Part shown: positions 6,936 through 14,135 of the stretch, in pieces | Layout of the letters: each line of letters starts with the position of its first letter | Position numbering within the stretch: the stretch's first letter is position 1 | NCBI GenBank assembly: GCA_965368085.1 | Contig: CBDULP010000028.1 | Coordinates: forward strand, 1 to 24,993 | Origin: Peptoclostridium sp965368085 | GTDB lineage: Bacteria; Bacillota; Clostridia; Peptostreptococcales; Peptostreptococcaceae | DNA: 24,993 nt | Reading direction: 5' to 3' | The notes under the pieces: model-generated | Told to the model about the DNA's origin: nothing | Databases searched by the model: none | Seen by the model: the letters and a program-made list of their open reading frames with translations, nothing else | Made by a program: the position numbers and the translations under genes

Positions 6936-7549
6936 CATATGGTGTCATTCATATCGCATGATTCAGGAATTAAGGCGCATACAAATAGTGACATCATGTC
7001 TTCTGTGTATTTAACCAAATCATACGAACCTTCACGCCTTGCCCAGTCGAAACAGTATCCCCTCAGCATTACCAGAATCATGTCAGCTAGCCGGTCGGTA
7101 TTATATCTGGTGGTGATTTGTCCTTTTTCCTGACCTCTTGTTATGAGTAGATTCAACTCCCTGTACAGAATGCGGCCGCGCTCTGCATGGTGTCCACCAC
7201 TGCTATATACCGGAAATATGGAGTTCATGAACTTGCTCTTCACCACGCCCGTTTGCACTACAAATTCAGAAAAACCCTTGCAAAATTCAACAATATTTGT
7301 AAGCTCATTATCATCATTTAATCTATCGAGAACATTTTCTTCGAAATAATTGTCAATCAAAGAAAACAGTTCTACTATAAGGTCTGATTTGTTGTCAAAG
7401 TAATGGTAGAATACCCCAGGAGAAATATTTGCAGAATCACAAATCATGCGTACAGTCAAGTTTTCAAAACCCACCTCGTCCATCAAATGAGATGCCTTTT
7501 GTATTATGTTTTTTCTCTTGGCGATTTGTTTTTTCGTTATTTTACTCAT
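6935..7549 (-). CDS. TetR/AcrR-family transcriptional regulator
   Basis: The product is 204 residues. The ATG at 7549 is chosen over the one at 7555 because AAGAGGGG sits about 6 bases upstream of the former and touches the latter. The N-terminal helix-turn-helix (about 8-55) shows the family pattern: FENLTVRMICDSANISPGVF then YHYFDNKSDLI. The C-terminal ligand-binding part is variable. Such proteins repress DNA targets until a small ligand binds. It lies downstream of the ABC importer operon on the same strand, but a strong hairpin terminator separates them, leaving about 20 bp for a promoter. Expression may depend on readthrough. Regulation of the ABC operon is possible but unsupported by a visible operator. 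Confidence 0.88.
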   Translation of the reverse strand: MSKITKKQIAKRKNIIQKASHLMDEVGFENLTVRMICDSANISPGVFYHYFDNKSDLIVELFSLIDNYFEENVLDRLNDDNELTNIVEFCKGFSEFVVQTGVVKSKFMNSIFPVYSSGGHHAERGRILYRELNLLITRGQEKGQITTRYNTDRLADMILVMLRGYCFDWARREGSYDLVKYTEDMMSLFVCALIPESCDMNDTI

Positions 7550-7570
7550 GAGCATCCCCTCTTTAGATAT

Positions 7571-7601
7571 AAAAAAGCAGCCGCTTGTTGCGGCTGCTTT
7601 T
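7571..7601 (-). terminator. Terminator of the ABC importer operon
   Basis: A 12-bp stem (7573-7584 with 7590-7601, core GCAGCCGC/GCGGCTGC) has a 5-nt loop. Read on the minus strand it ends in six T residues. It lies 11 bp past the stop codon of the ATPase gene and just ahead of the TetR start. Confidence 0.9.
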
Positions 7602-7611
7602 GGTATGTGGT

Positions 7612-8406
7612 TTATGAGAGCAGCATTCTGTCGCTGACCTCGCCGCAGCCCGTTGCTTCTTCGAACATCTGGAGCAACTTTTCCTGAGTGAGGTTTTTTT
7701 TGTCTTCACCGCCAACATCTACGACTATCTGGCCCCGTTGCATCATTAGAAGCCTTGAGCCCATTGAAATGGCATGTTTCATATTGTGTGTAACCATTAT
7801 TGTAGTTATTTCATTTTCGCAAACTATATCCCTTGTAAGGTTTATTATCACCTCGGATGTCTTTGGATCAAGAGCCGCGGTGTGCTCGTCAAGCAAAAGC
7901 AGCTCGGGCTGATTCATCGTAGACATTATAAGTGAAAGAGCCTGCCTTTGGCCTCCTGAAAGAAGGCTTACTTTAGTGTGAAGCTTGTCTTCAAGCCCTA
8001 TCCCTATTCTTGAAAGGAGCTGCTTGAAAAGCTCTGTCTTGTCCTTGCACACGCCTTTTGTCAGGCCGTAAGTCTTGCCCTTGTTGTATGCAAGGGACAT
8101 GTTCTCTAATATGGACATCGAAGGGCAAGTGCCCTTTGATGGGTCCTGAAAAACCCTTGCCACTGAGCTTGCTCTTTGGAATTCAAGGGAGTTGGTGATT
8201 TCATCTCCGTTCATGTATATTGCTCCCGCATCGGGGTGGAGTTTTCCGGATACCATGTTGAGCAGTGTTGATTTTCCCGCTCCGTTTCCGCCTATTATTG
8301 TTATGAAATCGCCTTTTGAAACATCCAGGGAAAGTCCGTCAAACAGCCTGTTTTCATTTACTGTCCCCTTATTGAATGTTTTGGACAGATCTTTTAGCCT
8401 TAGCAT
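7612..8406 (-). CDS. ABC importer ATPase (TrpXYZ-like system)
   Basis: The product is 264 residues, a complete ABC nucleotide-binding subunit. Walker A is GGNGAGKST (39-47), the signature is LSGGQRQ (149-155), Walker B is LLLLDE (169-174) and the H-loop His lies in VTHN (about 207). AAAGGAGG precedes the ATG. Its first 38 bp overlap the end of the permease gene, so the two are translationally linked. With the PF04392-type lipoprotein and permease it forms a TrpX/Y/Z-like importer. In streptococci such systems take up tryptophan, but other members have different or unknown ligands. The substrate here is therefore not assigned. Confidence 0.9.
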   Translation of the reverse strand: MLRLKDLSKTFNKGTVNENRLFDGLSLDVSKGDFITIIGGNGAGKSTLLNMVSGKLHPDAGAIYMNGDEITNSLEFQRASSVARVFQDPSKGTCPSMSILENMSLAYNKGKTYGLTKGVCKDKTELFKQLLSRIGIGLEDKLHTKVSLLSGGQRQALSLIMSTMNQPELLLLDEHTAALDPKTSEVIINLTRDIVCENEITTIMVTHNMKHAISMGSRLLMMQRGQIVVDVGGEDKKNLTQEKLLQMFEEATGCGEVSDRMLLS

Positions 8407-9277
8407 TTGAAAAACCTCCTTTGGAAAGTAGTGATTTTAGACCCTTGAACTGGCCTATGTTTCCTGCCGAAAGCGCTGCAACTATTATAATGCATGTCAC
8501 AAGCTTAAGGTCGGTTGGGGAAAGGCCCATTCTAAGTGCGGCTCCAATGCTGAGCCTGTACATTATCGAACCTAGAACTGCCATTGTTGTGGGTATTATG
8601 AAAGGGATCTTCCTGAATATCGCCTCGCCGAATATTATTGATGCAAGTCCCATTACGACTATTCCAGTGCCCATTCCCACGTCTGAAAATCTCTGGTATT
8701 GAGCCATTATAGCTCCTGAAAGCGCTACAAGTCCGTTTGAGAGCATAAGCGCAAGTATTTTCATCTTTCCGGTGTCTATTCCAAGCGATGTTACCATGTC
8801 CGGGTTGTCTCCAGTAGCCACTATCAAAAATCCAAGCTTTGTTGAGAGTAAAAAGTCAAGCAGAAGCTTTGCTAAAACCGCCATAATCACTATAACTATA
8901 AGCGGGTGAATATCACTTGAAAACAGAGTTTTTTCGTTAAAAAGCGGAATATTTGACCTTCCCATTATTCTAAGGTTTATGGAGTAAAGGCCTATCATTA
9001 CGAGTATTCCAGAAAGCAGGTTTGTAATCCTTAGCTTTACGTGGAGTATTCCGGTCGCAAGGCCTGCAACCATGCCAGTAGCAAATGCCGCGAGACATAC
9101 AATTATGGGGTTTATGCCTTTAGGCAGAAGGGCTGCGCATATCGCAGCCCCTGTAACAAAACTTCCGTCAACTGAAAGATCCGGAAAATCCAGAATCTTG
9201 TATGTTATATATACTCCAAGAACCATTATTGAAAATATAAGTCCCTGCTGAAGTACATTTATAGAAAAGTCTAGCAC
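8369..9277 (-). CDS. ABC importer permease (TrpXYZ-like system)
   Basis: The product is 302 residues and very hydrophobic, with about eight to nine predicted membrane helices. It fits the branched-chain-type permease fold (BPD_transp_2) used by PF04392 systems. The GTG start at 9277 follows AAGGAGATG. The region from SLGIDTGKMKILALMLSNGL is a typical cytoplasmic coupling segment of this family. The gene sits between the lipoprotein (2-bp gap) and the ATPase (38-bp overlap), giving a compact three-gene operon. It would form the membrane channel for the ligand delivered by the lipoprotein. Confidence 0.88.
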   Translation of the reverse strand: MLDFSINVLQQGLIFSIMVLGVYITYKILDFPDLSVDGSFVTGAAICAALLPKGINPIIVCLAAFATGMVAGLATGILHVKLRITNLLSGILVMIGLYSINLRIMGRSNIPLFNEKTLFSSDIHPLIVIVIMAVLAKLLLDFLLSTKLGFLIVATGDNPDMVTSLGIDTGKMKILALMLSNGLVALSGAIMAQYQRFSDVGMGTGIVVMGLASIIFGEAIFRKIPFIIPTTMAVLGSIMYRLSIGAALRMGLSPTDLKLVTCIIIVAALSAGNIGQFKGLKSLLSKGGFSNAKAKRSVQNIQ

Positions 9278-9279
9278 TT

Positions 9280-10293
9280 TTATTCATCTCCTTTTAAAAT
9301 CTCAGCCCTTTCCAGAATGCCCTGAGGTATTTCTATGGCAAGGGCTTTGGCTGTTTTTTCATTTATAACAAGTGATGTCTCCTCAAGAAGAGAAACCGGT
9401 ATGTCTCCAGGGTTTTCGCCATTCAATACTCTTGCGGCGATTTTTCCTGTCTGAAGACCAAGTGTGTAGTAGTCAATTCCTTCGGTAGCAAGAGCTCCAC
9501 CCTGTACGTGGCCTTCCTCGGCTCCTATAACGGCCTTGCCGCTTTCAGTGCACGTGTTTGATATAAGCGCCATTGCAGAAGCAATCATATTGTCTGCGGG
9601 AGTGTACAGCACGTCTATTTGGGGTAGTATTGAATTAAGCGTCTGGTCTATGTCGTTTACGCTTGTTATTCCAGCTTCCACTATTTCAAATCCAAGCTCC
9701 TGTGCGGCCTTTTTGGCGTTTTCAACCTGCACCACTGAATTCGCTTCACTTGTGTTATATATGATTCCTATTTTATTTGCATTTGGAATAAGAGATTTTA
9801 TAAGGGAAAATTGCTTGTCAATTGGAGTCGCATCGCTTGTTCCGGTAACATTTCCGCCTGGTTTTTCAAGTGAGTTTACAAGTCCAGCACCTACAGGATC
9901 TGTTATTGCTGTGACTATTATAGGTATGTCCTTTGTAGCATTGAGGGCTGTCTGTGCACATGGGGTTGCAATTGCAACTATCATATCTTTTTTGGAAGAT
10001 ACAAAACCGTCGGCTATTGTCTGAGCCGTAGGCATGTCGCCCTGTGCATTTTGGAACTCTATGTCGAGGTTTTCGCCTTTTACAAAACCTTCCTCGGCAA
10101 GAGCATCTATTATTCCCTGCCTTGAAGCGTCAAGAGCCGGGTGCTCCACTATTTGGGATATTCCTATGCTATAAGTTTCACTTGAATTTGAATCGGAACT
10201 GCTGCCTGCCTCTTGGTTGTTTGAACAACCTGTAAGCACCGACAGACTCAAAAGAAGAGTAACACAAAAAATAGAGATAAGTTTCCTAGCCAT
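9280..10293 (-). CDS. ABC substrate-binding lipoprotein (PF04392/TrpX-like)
   Basis: The product is 337 residues. A lipoprotein signal peptide ends in the lipobox L-T-G-C (Cys 23), followed by a Ser/Asn-rich linker. The mature part has hallmarks of the ABC_sub_bind family: Y-S-I-G-I-S-Q-I-V-E-H-P-A-L-D, VSSKKDMIVAIATPCAQTAL, a PGGNVTGTSDATP loop and KIGIIYNTSEANSV. AGGAGG lies about 8 bases before the ATG. It would be anchored outside the membrane and hand its ligand, possibly an aromatic amino acid or related compound, to the permease encoded next. It is the promoter-proximal gene of the operon. Confidence 0.9.
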   Translation of the reverse strand: MARKLISIFCVTLLLSLSVLTGCSNNQEAGSSSDSNSSETYSIGISQIVEHPALDASRQGIIDALAEEGFVKGENLDIEFQNAQGDMPTAQTIADGFVSSKKDMIVAIATPCAQTALNATKDIPIIVTAITDPVGAGLVNSLEKPGGNVTGTSDATPIDKQFSLIKSLIPNANKIGIIYNTSEANSVVQVENAKKAAQELGFEIVEAGITSVNDIDQTLNSILPQIDVLYTPADNMIASAMALISNTCTESGKAVIGAEEGHVQGGALATEGIDYYTLGLQTGKIAARVLNGENPGDIPVSLLEETSLVINEKTAKALAIEIPQGILERAEILKGDE

Positions 10294-10816
10294 ACTACCA
10301 TCCTCCTAAAGATTAAGTTTTAGATATACTACTGAAAAAAGCAGTCCAATTTGCTAATGCAAACCCTACAAATCCTACAAATACCTACTGCCGCAAGCCG
10401 CGGCTCTACAAAAATTCTACCGTTTCAAAAGATTATATATCCTGTATACAATAAAGTCAATAGTGAAACTTGCATGCAGTGGAAAATAATTGAGAATGGG
10501 CTGCCGTGAGCTAGATAGTACTGGAGGCATATACAAAAAAGTACATAAAACGGATATCGTATATATGCTGTGAAGTGGTTTTGATAAAATGATTTGAATT
10601 TTAAGTTTAAAACATATAAATGTGGCTTGAACATTGAAATATGTCGTCGGGACTCTAAATATTAATTGATAAATGCTGTAACAAAGCTCTGCATTGTGAT
10701 AAAATTAAATTGCTATATTCGAACAATTGTGAATTTTGATTATTGCAATAGGAGAAAATAACTATAAAAACATCGGCAGGATTTTAATAATGCTTTTGTC
10801 CAGAGGGGGGACTGTT
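10294..10816. other. 523-bp gene-free region between divergent genes
   Basis: No convincing gene is present on either strand. It must hold the promoter of the minus-strand ABC operon and that of the plus-strand PAS-GGDEF gene. Three CCTAC motifs at 9-10 bp spacing (10365-10388) and the short inverted repeat GCCGC-AAGCC-GCGGC (10391-10405) lie on the ABC-operon side. I see no T-box, c-di-GMP or other recognisable riboswitch. The part from 10440 to 10790 is AT-rich, and no promoter with clear hexamers stands out. Confidence 0.6.
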
Positions 10817-11779
10817 ATGCATGGTTTTGATTTTGAAAAGAAAAGTGATGGCATCATAAATAAGAGTGTTGAAGGCGAAAATGACATGTACAGGATGATT
10901 TTTCATGCAAATCCCAATGTCATGCTCATAGTGGACCCTTTCACGGGAGCCATTGTCCAGGCAAACAGGGCGGCAAAAGAATTTTACGGGTACGGCAGCG
11001 AAGAGATTTTGGAAATGAAAATGGGACAGCTTAACGAGGTGTCTGAGGGTGAGCTTGAAATACTAAGGGATGCGGTAAAAGGAAGTAACATATTCAATGT
11101 CAAGAGCAGGCTTTCAGATGGAACTTTTGCAGACGCCAAGGTTTTTTCAACACCGGTTGAAATAAAAGGTAAAATACTCCTGCATATAGCTGTGTTTCCG
11201 ATGAATATGGACAGAGACAGTTTAGGCGAAGAACACCCTATGGTGAAAAAATATTTTCAAATGGCGCTTCACGACGAGCTTACGGAGCTTCCGAACAAGA
11301 GATTTTTGAAGATGAAAATTGAAGAGGAAATGAAAAGGGCTGACAGGGAAAATACAGGGTTTGCGCTTATATTCATAGACATGGATGATTTTAAAACGGT
11401 AAATGATAGGTTTGGACACGTCACAGGAGACAAGCTGCTTAGCATGGTGGGACAAAGGCTCAAAAACTCCGTGCGTGGGAATGACTTCGCAGCAAGATTC
11501 GGAGGGGATGAATTTGGTGTGATCCTCTCCGGAATAGAGGACAAGAATGCGGCATGTTTAATTGCAAAGCGTATAATAAGTTGTTTTGAAAATCCATTTT
11601 CAATAGAAGGAAACTGGATAGAGATAAAATGCAGCATGGGAATGAGCGTTTATCCCCAGGATGGAAAAGACTTCAACGAGCTTATAAGGGCTGCTGATGT
11701 TGAAATGTACAATGAAAAGAAAAAGAGTGAGATGGAGTGCATAAGCGCAGTCAGCTGCAGCGCAAGATTTTATAGATAG
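10817..11779 (+). CDS. PAS-GGDEF diguanylate cyclase, cytosolic
   Basis: The product is 320 residues. The ATG at 10817 is chosen because AGAGGGGGG ends 6 bases before it; the frame is open further upstream but without a ribosome-binding site. There is no membrane segment. A PAS domain (about 25-125) contains MIFHANPNVMLIVDPFTG and ANRAAKEFYGY. The GGDEF domain (about 150-305) contains HDELTELPNKR, a metal-binding FIDMDDFKTVND segment and an intact GGDEF (229-233). An RxxD inhibitory site (RGND, 220-223) is present, so product feedback is expected. It probably senses an internal signal through PAS and makes c-di-GMP. It is transcribed alone and ends at a strong terminator. Confidence 0.92.
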   Translation: MHGFDFEKKSDGIINKSVEGENDMYRMIFHANPNVMLIVDPFTGAIVQANRAAKEFYGYGSEEILEMKMGQLNEVSEGELEILRDAVKGSNIFNVKSRLSDGTFADAKVFSTPVEIKGKILLHIAVFPMNMDRDSLGEEHPMVKKYFQMALHDELTELPNKRFLKMKIEEEMKRADRENTGFALIFIDMDDFKTVNDRFGHVTGDKLLSMVGQRLKNSVRGNDFAARFGGDEFGVILSGIEDKNAACLIAKRIISCFENPFSIEGNWIEIKCSMGMSVYPQDGKDFNELIRAADVEMYNEKKKSEMECISAVSCSARFYR

Positions 11780-11812
11780 AACCCTTGATACTGGAATAGA
11801 TGCATGAATATG

Positions 11813-11844
11813 AAAGAGTCCGGCAGTTTTGCCGGACTCTTTTA
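11813..11844 (+). terminator. Terminator after the PAS-GGDEF gene
   Basis: A perfect 12-bp stem (11813-11824 with 11831-11842, core GAGTCCGGC/GCCGGACTC) has a 6-nt loop and runs into T residues. On the minus strand it also ends in a short T run, so it may also stop transcripts from the convergent HutP-family gene. Confidence 0.9.
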
Positions 11845-11921
11845 ATGTGATTGCTAACTTAATGATTATAAAAAGTAAATGCCTCTTTACGAGGATATAT
11901 AAGTGGATTGATATTACATGC

Positions 11922-12338
11922 CTAACAATTGTCAGGTATTGACCTGTGGGCAATTCCTATCACTATGTCGTCCAGGTGAAGCACACCTATGCTTAAAAAC
12001 AGGCATATGCTTATGTGTTCGCCGGAACGAGCTATTCCTATTTTGCCTCCGACATTAAACCCTGTTGCTTTTTCTGAAACTTGGTTTATGGCTTCGCGGG
12101 TAGCTCCTATAACGGCTCCTTCGTGGACGTGGCATTCGCTTATGACACCAGTTCTCTTGGCGGCAACGAGGGCCCTTTCTATCATTTTTGGAATTGAATT
12201 CAAGAGGTTTCCGCCGATGTCAACTCCTGTGGATACTATGCCTTCTTTTTTCAACTGCTTTACGAGTTGGCTCTCTTCATCTCTTGTAGATATGGCGATT
12301 TTTACAGAGGCCTTTGTAACATCTGTGCTCTTTGACAT
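11922..12338 (-). CDS. HutP-family protein
   Basis: The product is 138 residues. The ATG at 12338 is preceded by AAGGAGG; an upstream in-frame ATG at 12410 lacks one. The sequence resembles the clostridial branch of the HutP family (PF09021), with VDIGGN, IERALVAAKR, HVHEGAVIGATREA and a C-terminal G-I-A-H-R. In Bacillus subtilis, HutP is a hexameric RNA-binding antiterminator that needs Mg and L-histidine to switch on the hut operon. Here His 70, His 72 and His 131 could be the metal/histidine-site residues. No histidine-utilisation gene is in the window, so the RNA target is unknown. It is divergent from the M15 peptidase gene. Confidence 0.8.
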   Translation of the reverse strand: MSKSTDVTKASVKIAISTRDEESQLVKQLKKEGIVSTGVDIGGNLLNSIPKMIERALVAAKRTGVISECHVHEGAVIGATREAINQVSEKATGFNVGGKIGIARSGEHISICLFLSIGVLHLDDIVIGIAHRSIPDNC

Positions 12339-12387
12339 GTAATCCTCCTTGGGTTTTATTTTAAAATATAGTTTGCAGGGTTTAATT

Positions 12388-12416
12388 TTGAAAAAAATTG
12401 TATATATCACTAAGAT
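12388..12416 (+). promoter_or_regulatory. Candidate sigma-A promoter for the M15 peptidase gene
   Basis: TTGAAA (12388-12393) and TAAGAT (12411-12416) are separated by 17 bp. They match 5 of 6 and 4 of 6 consensus positions. The predicted transcript would have a leader of about 100 nt before the ATG at 12520. Confidence 0.45.
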
Positions 12417-12519
12417 TATATCATATTATTCAGCGTGTAATTATACATGCATAAAAAATAGTGTAGGTTTTGCCTCTGAAATGAATATTAAATGTAAAGG
12501 GACTTTGGAGGTGCACATT

Positions 12520-12912
12520 ATGTATATGCTTGAAAAGGATGTTAAGCTTTCGAAAAATTTTTGCGTGTCTGAATTTGCATGCAAAGACGGCGGCAGCAGG
12601 GTTTTGTTTGACATGGAGCTTGTAGTCAGGCTCCAAAAGCTCAGGGACTATTTTAAAAGGCCCATATTAATAACGAGCGGATACAGGACCCGTTCTTATA
12701 ACGCAAGTGTCGGAGGGGCGAAAGACTCACAGCACATGTATGGAAGGGCGGCCGATATAAAGGTCATTGGCGTTGAAAGTGATAAAGTTGCGGCTGCCGC
12801 GGTGAATGCTGGTTTTAGGGGAGTGGGGGTGTATGGGAAATTTGTCCACGTTGATGTTAGAAAAAGGCTTGTCAACAGACTTGAAAGGGAATATGACATA
12901 TGGCGAGGATAA
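12520..12912 (+). CDS. M15-family D,D/L,D-type peptidase, small
   Basis: The product is 130 residues, the size of a bare peptidase M15_3 domain. I chose the ATG at 12520 with TTGGAGGTG about 9 bases upstream; the open frame before it lacks a start signal. Features are L-S-K-N-F-x-V-S-E-F-x-C near the N-terminus, ITSGYRTRSYN (51-61), the zinc motif S-Q-H-x-x-G-R-A-A-D (His 72, Asp 79) and the second zinc His in FVHVDVR (His 110). Family members cut D-Ala peptide bonds in peptidoglycan and are frequent in phage endolysins. No signal peptide is visible, so it may be cytosolic or reach the wall by lysis; no other phage gene is nearby. A prophage relic is possible. Confidence 0.85.
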   Translation: MYMLEKDVKLSKNFCVSEFACKDGGSRVLFDMELVVRLQKLRDYFKRPILITSGYRTRSYNASVGGAKDSQHMYGRAADIKVIGVESDKVAAAAVNAGFRGVGVYGKFVHVDVRKRLVNRLEREYDIWRG

Positions 12913-12924
12913 GACTTTGAACAT

Positions 12925-12951
12925 CTCACGACTGAAGTCAAAAGTCGCGGG
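12925..12951 (+). repeat. Degenerate palindrome resembling an IS605 right end
   Basis: The stem 12925-12933 pairs with 12943-12951 with one mismatch and one wobble, around a 9-nt loop. The text before and inside it (CATCTCACGACTGAAGTC) resembles the CTCGTGACTTTAGTC palindromes at 2481 and 3606 and other IS605 right ends. It follows the M15 stop codon by 12 bp and lacks a T tract, so it is a poor terminator. A chance hairpin cannot be excluded. Confidence 0.35.
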
Positions 12952-12989
12952 CGGCTTCGGCAAATTTATAAAAAAATAATAATTAACTG

Positions 12990-13018
12990 TTGACATTCAA
13001 ATTAGAATGGAATATACT
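12990..13018 (+). promoter_or_regulatory. Promoter of the SAM riboswitch-met operon
   Basis: TTGACA (12990-12995), a 17-bp spacer and TATACT (13013-13018) form a near-consensus sigma-A promoter. Transcription would start around 13025, about 60 nt before the riboswitch aptamer. Confidence 0.85.
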
Positions 13019-13086
13019 CTTTTTATCGAGCAAGCAAAGTATACAGAATTCTTGATGCTTTGTGTAGCTTAAAAATTGAATACAAA

Positions 13087-13195
13087 CTTATCAAGAGTGG
13101 CAGAGGGACTGGCCCTGTGAAGCCCGGCAACCGACACGTACATAGTATAGTGTCATGGTGCTAAATCCAGCAGCTTTAATCGGCTGAAAGATGAG
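13087..13195 (+). ncRNA. SAM-I (S-box) riboswitch
   Basis: The conserved aptamer core is present in order: CTTATCAAGAGTGGC, AGAGGGACTGGCCC, GAAGCCCGGCAACC, a variable P3 arm with GACAC/GTGTC, GGTGCTAAATCCAGCA and the closing GAAAGATGAG. P1 forms between CTTATC (13087-13092) and GATGAG (13190-13195). SAM-I riboswitches bind S-adenosylmethionine and promote termination when SAM is plentiful. It precedes metNIQ, a fitting target. GAAAGA (13186-13191) in the P1 3' strand can pair with TCTTTC (13218-13223) in the terminator that follows, giving an antiterminator when SAM is low. Confidence 0.96.
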
Positions 13196-13213
13196 TAGTG
13201 ATGCGAGCATACA

Positions 13214-13236
13214 CCCCTCTTTCGAGGGGTTTTTTT
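13214..13236 (+). terminator. Riboswitch-controlled terminator 1
   Basis: CCCCTC/GAGGGG (13214-13219 with 13224-13229) has a TTTC loop and seven T residues after it. It lies 18 nt after the aptamer and is the expected expression platform of the SAM riboswitch. Confidence 0.93.
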
Positions 13237-13239
13237 ATG

Positions 13240-13268
13240 GGCCTCCTTCTTATCGAAGGAGGCCTTTT
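13240..13268 (+). terminator. Second hairpin/terminator after the SAM riboswitch
   Basis: A perfect 10-bp stem GGCCTCCTTC/GAAGGAGGCC (13240-13249 with 13255-13264) has a TTATC loop followed by four T residues. It comes only three bases after the first terminator's T tract. The short T run makes it a weaker terminator, or possibly a different structural element. Confidence 0.7.
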
Positions 13269-13373
13269 GAATTTGTAAAAAACTCCAATTGAATGCAAAT
13301 GGGAATGGGCAAGCGGGGGGATCTGCAAAAATCTATTTACATAATATATAAAAAATGGAAAGAGGTGTATGGA

Positions 13374-14135
13374 ATGATAGAAATAACAAAGCTCAGCAAG
13401 GTCTACAGTTCGCCGGAGGGAGACTTCAAGGCGCTGAGCGATATAAGCCTTACAATAGAAGACGGGGAGATATACGGAATAATAGGGCTTTCGGGAGCAG
13501 GTAAGTCATCGCTTTTAAGATGCATAAACATGCTTGAAAGGCCTACAAGCGGAAGTGTTGAAATAGAAGGTGTGGACATGACGGCACTGAGTGATTCACA
13601 GATAAGGGAGAAGAGAAAAAAGATAGGCATGGTGTTTCAGCACTTCAATCTGCTTATGAATTCAACCGTGTTTGAAAATATAGCTTTTCCAATGAAAATA
13701 GCTAAAAAGAGCAAGGATGAGATAAGGGAGAGGGTTGAAAGCCTTCTTGAAATTGTAAACCTTTCCCACAAGGCGAATTCATATCCTGCACAGCTTTCAG
13801 GCGGGGAAAAGCAGAGGGTCGGAATAGCAAGGGCTCTTGCAAACAGCCCTGACATACTTCTTTGCGACGAAGCGACTTCGGCGCTTGACCCGAGCACTAC
13901 GGATTCGATACTGTCTCTTATAAGGGACATAAACAATGAACTGGGAATAACCGTAGTCATAATAACTCATGAAATGGACGTTATAAAGAAAGTTTGCACA
14001 AGGGTTGCGGTACTGGAAAAAGGAATAGTTGCAGAGGAAAAGGCCATAAAGGACCTTATAAAAACTCCTCAGAGCGAGACTGCGAGAAGATTTTTGGAGG
14101 TGACAGGTGATGTCAGAGCTGCAGAAGCTGTATAG
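13374..14135 (+). CDS. metN: Methionine ABC importer ATPase, lacking the NIL domain
   Basis: The product is 253 residues. The ATG at 13374 is preceded by AAAGAGGTG; a GTG at 13365 is an alternative. It has Walker A GLSGAGKSS (38-46), Q-loop VFQHFNLL (88-95), signature LSGGEKQR (141-148), Walker B ILLCDEATSALD (161-172) and an H-loop His in ITHE. It hydrolyses ATP to drive methionine import. Typical MetN proteins have about 340 residues because a C-terminal NIL (ACT-like) domain binds methionine and inhibits transport. Here the protein ends right after the ATPase core, with no trace of that domain. The SAM riboswitch upstream and metI/metQ downstream support the assignment. The end overlaps metI by 26 bp. 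Confidence 0.92.
   Translation: MIEITKLSKVYSSPEGDFKALSDISLTIEDGEIYGIIGLSGAGKSSLLRCINMLERPTSGSVEIEGVDMTALSDSQIREKRKKIGMVFQHFNLLMNSTVFENIAFPMKIAKKSKDEIRERVESLLEIVNLSHKANSYPAQLSGGEKQRVGIARALANSPDILLCDEATSALDPSTTDSILSLIRDINNELGITVVIITHEMDVIKKVCTRVAVLEKGIVAEEKAIKDLIKTPQSETARRFLEVTGDVRAAEAV

Noticed and set aside
10294..10440. T-box or trp attenuator in front of the TrpXYZ-like operon
   Set aside because: No T-box GGUGGNACCGCG motif is visible on the minus strand, the only hairpins are short, and the UAG triplets are not spaced as TRAP sites.
11600..11953. Minus-strand 117-codon open frame at the end of the PAS-GGDEF gene
   Set aside because: It spans the strong terminator and overlaps the ends of two real genes; no start signal.
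12349..12519. Long N-terminal extension of the M15 peptidase
   Set aside because: The extra 57 residues have no ribosome-binding site, cover the likely promoter at 12388-12416 and show no family similarity.
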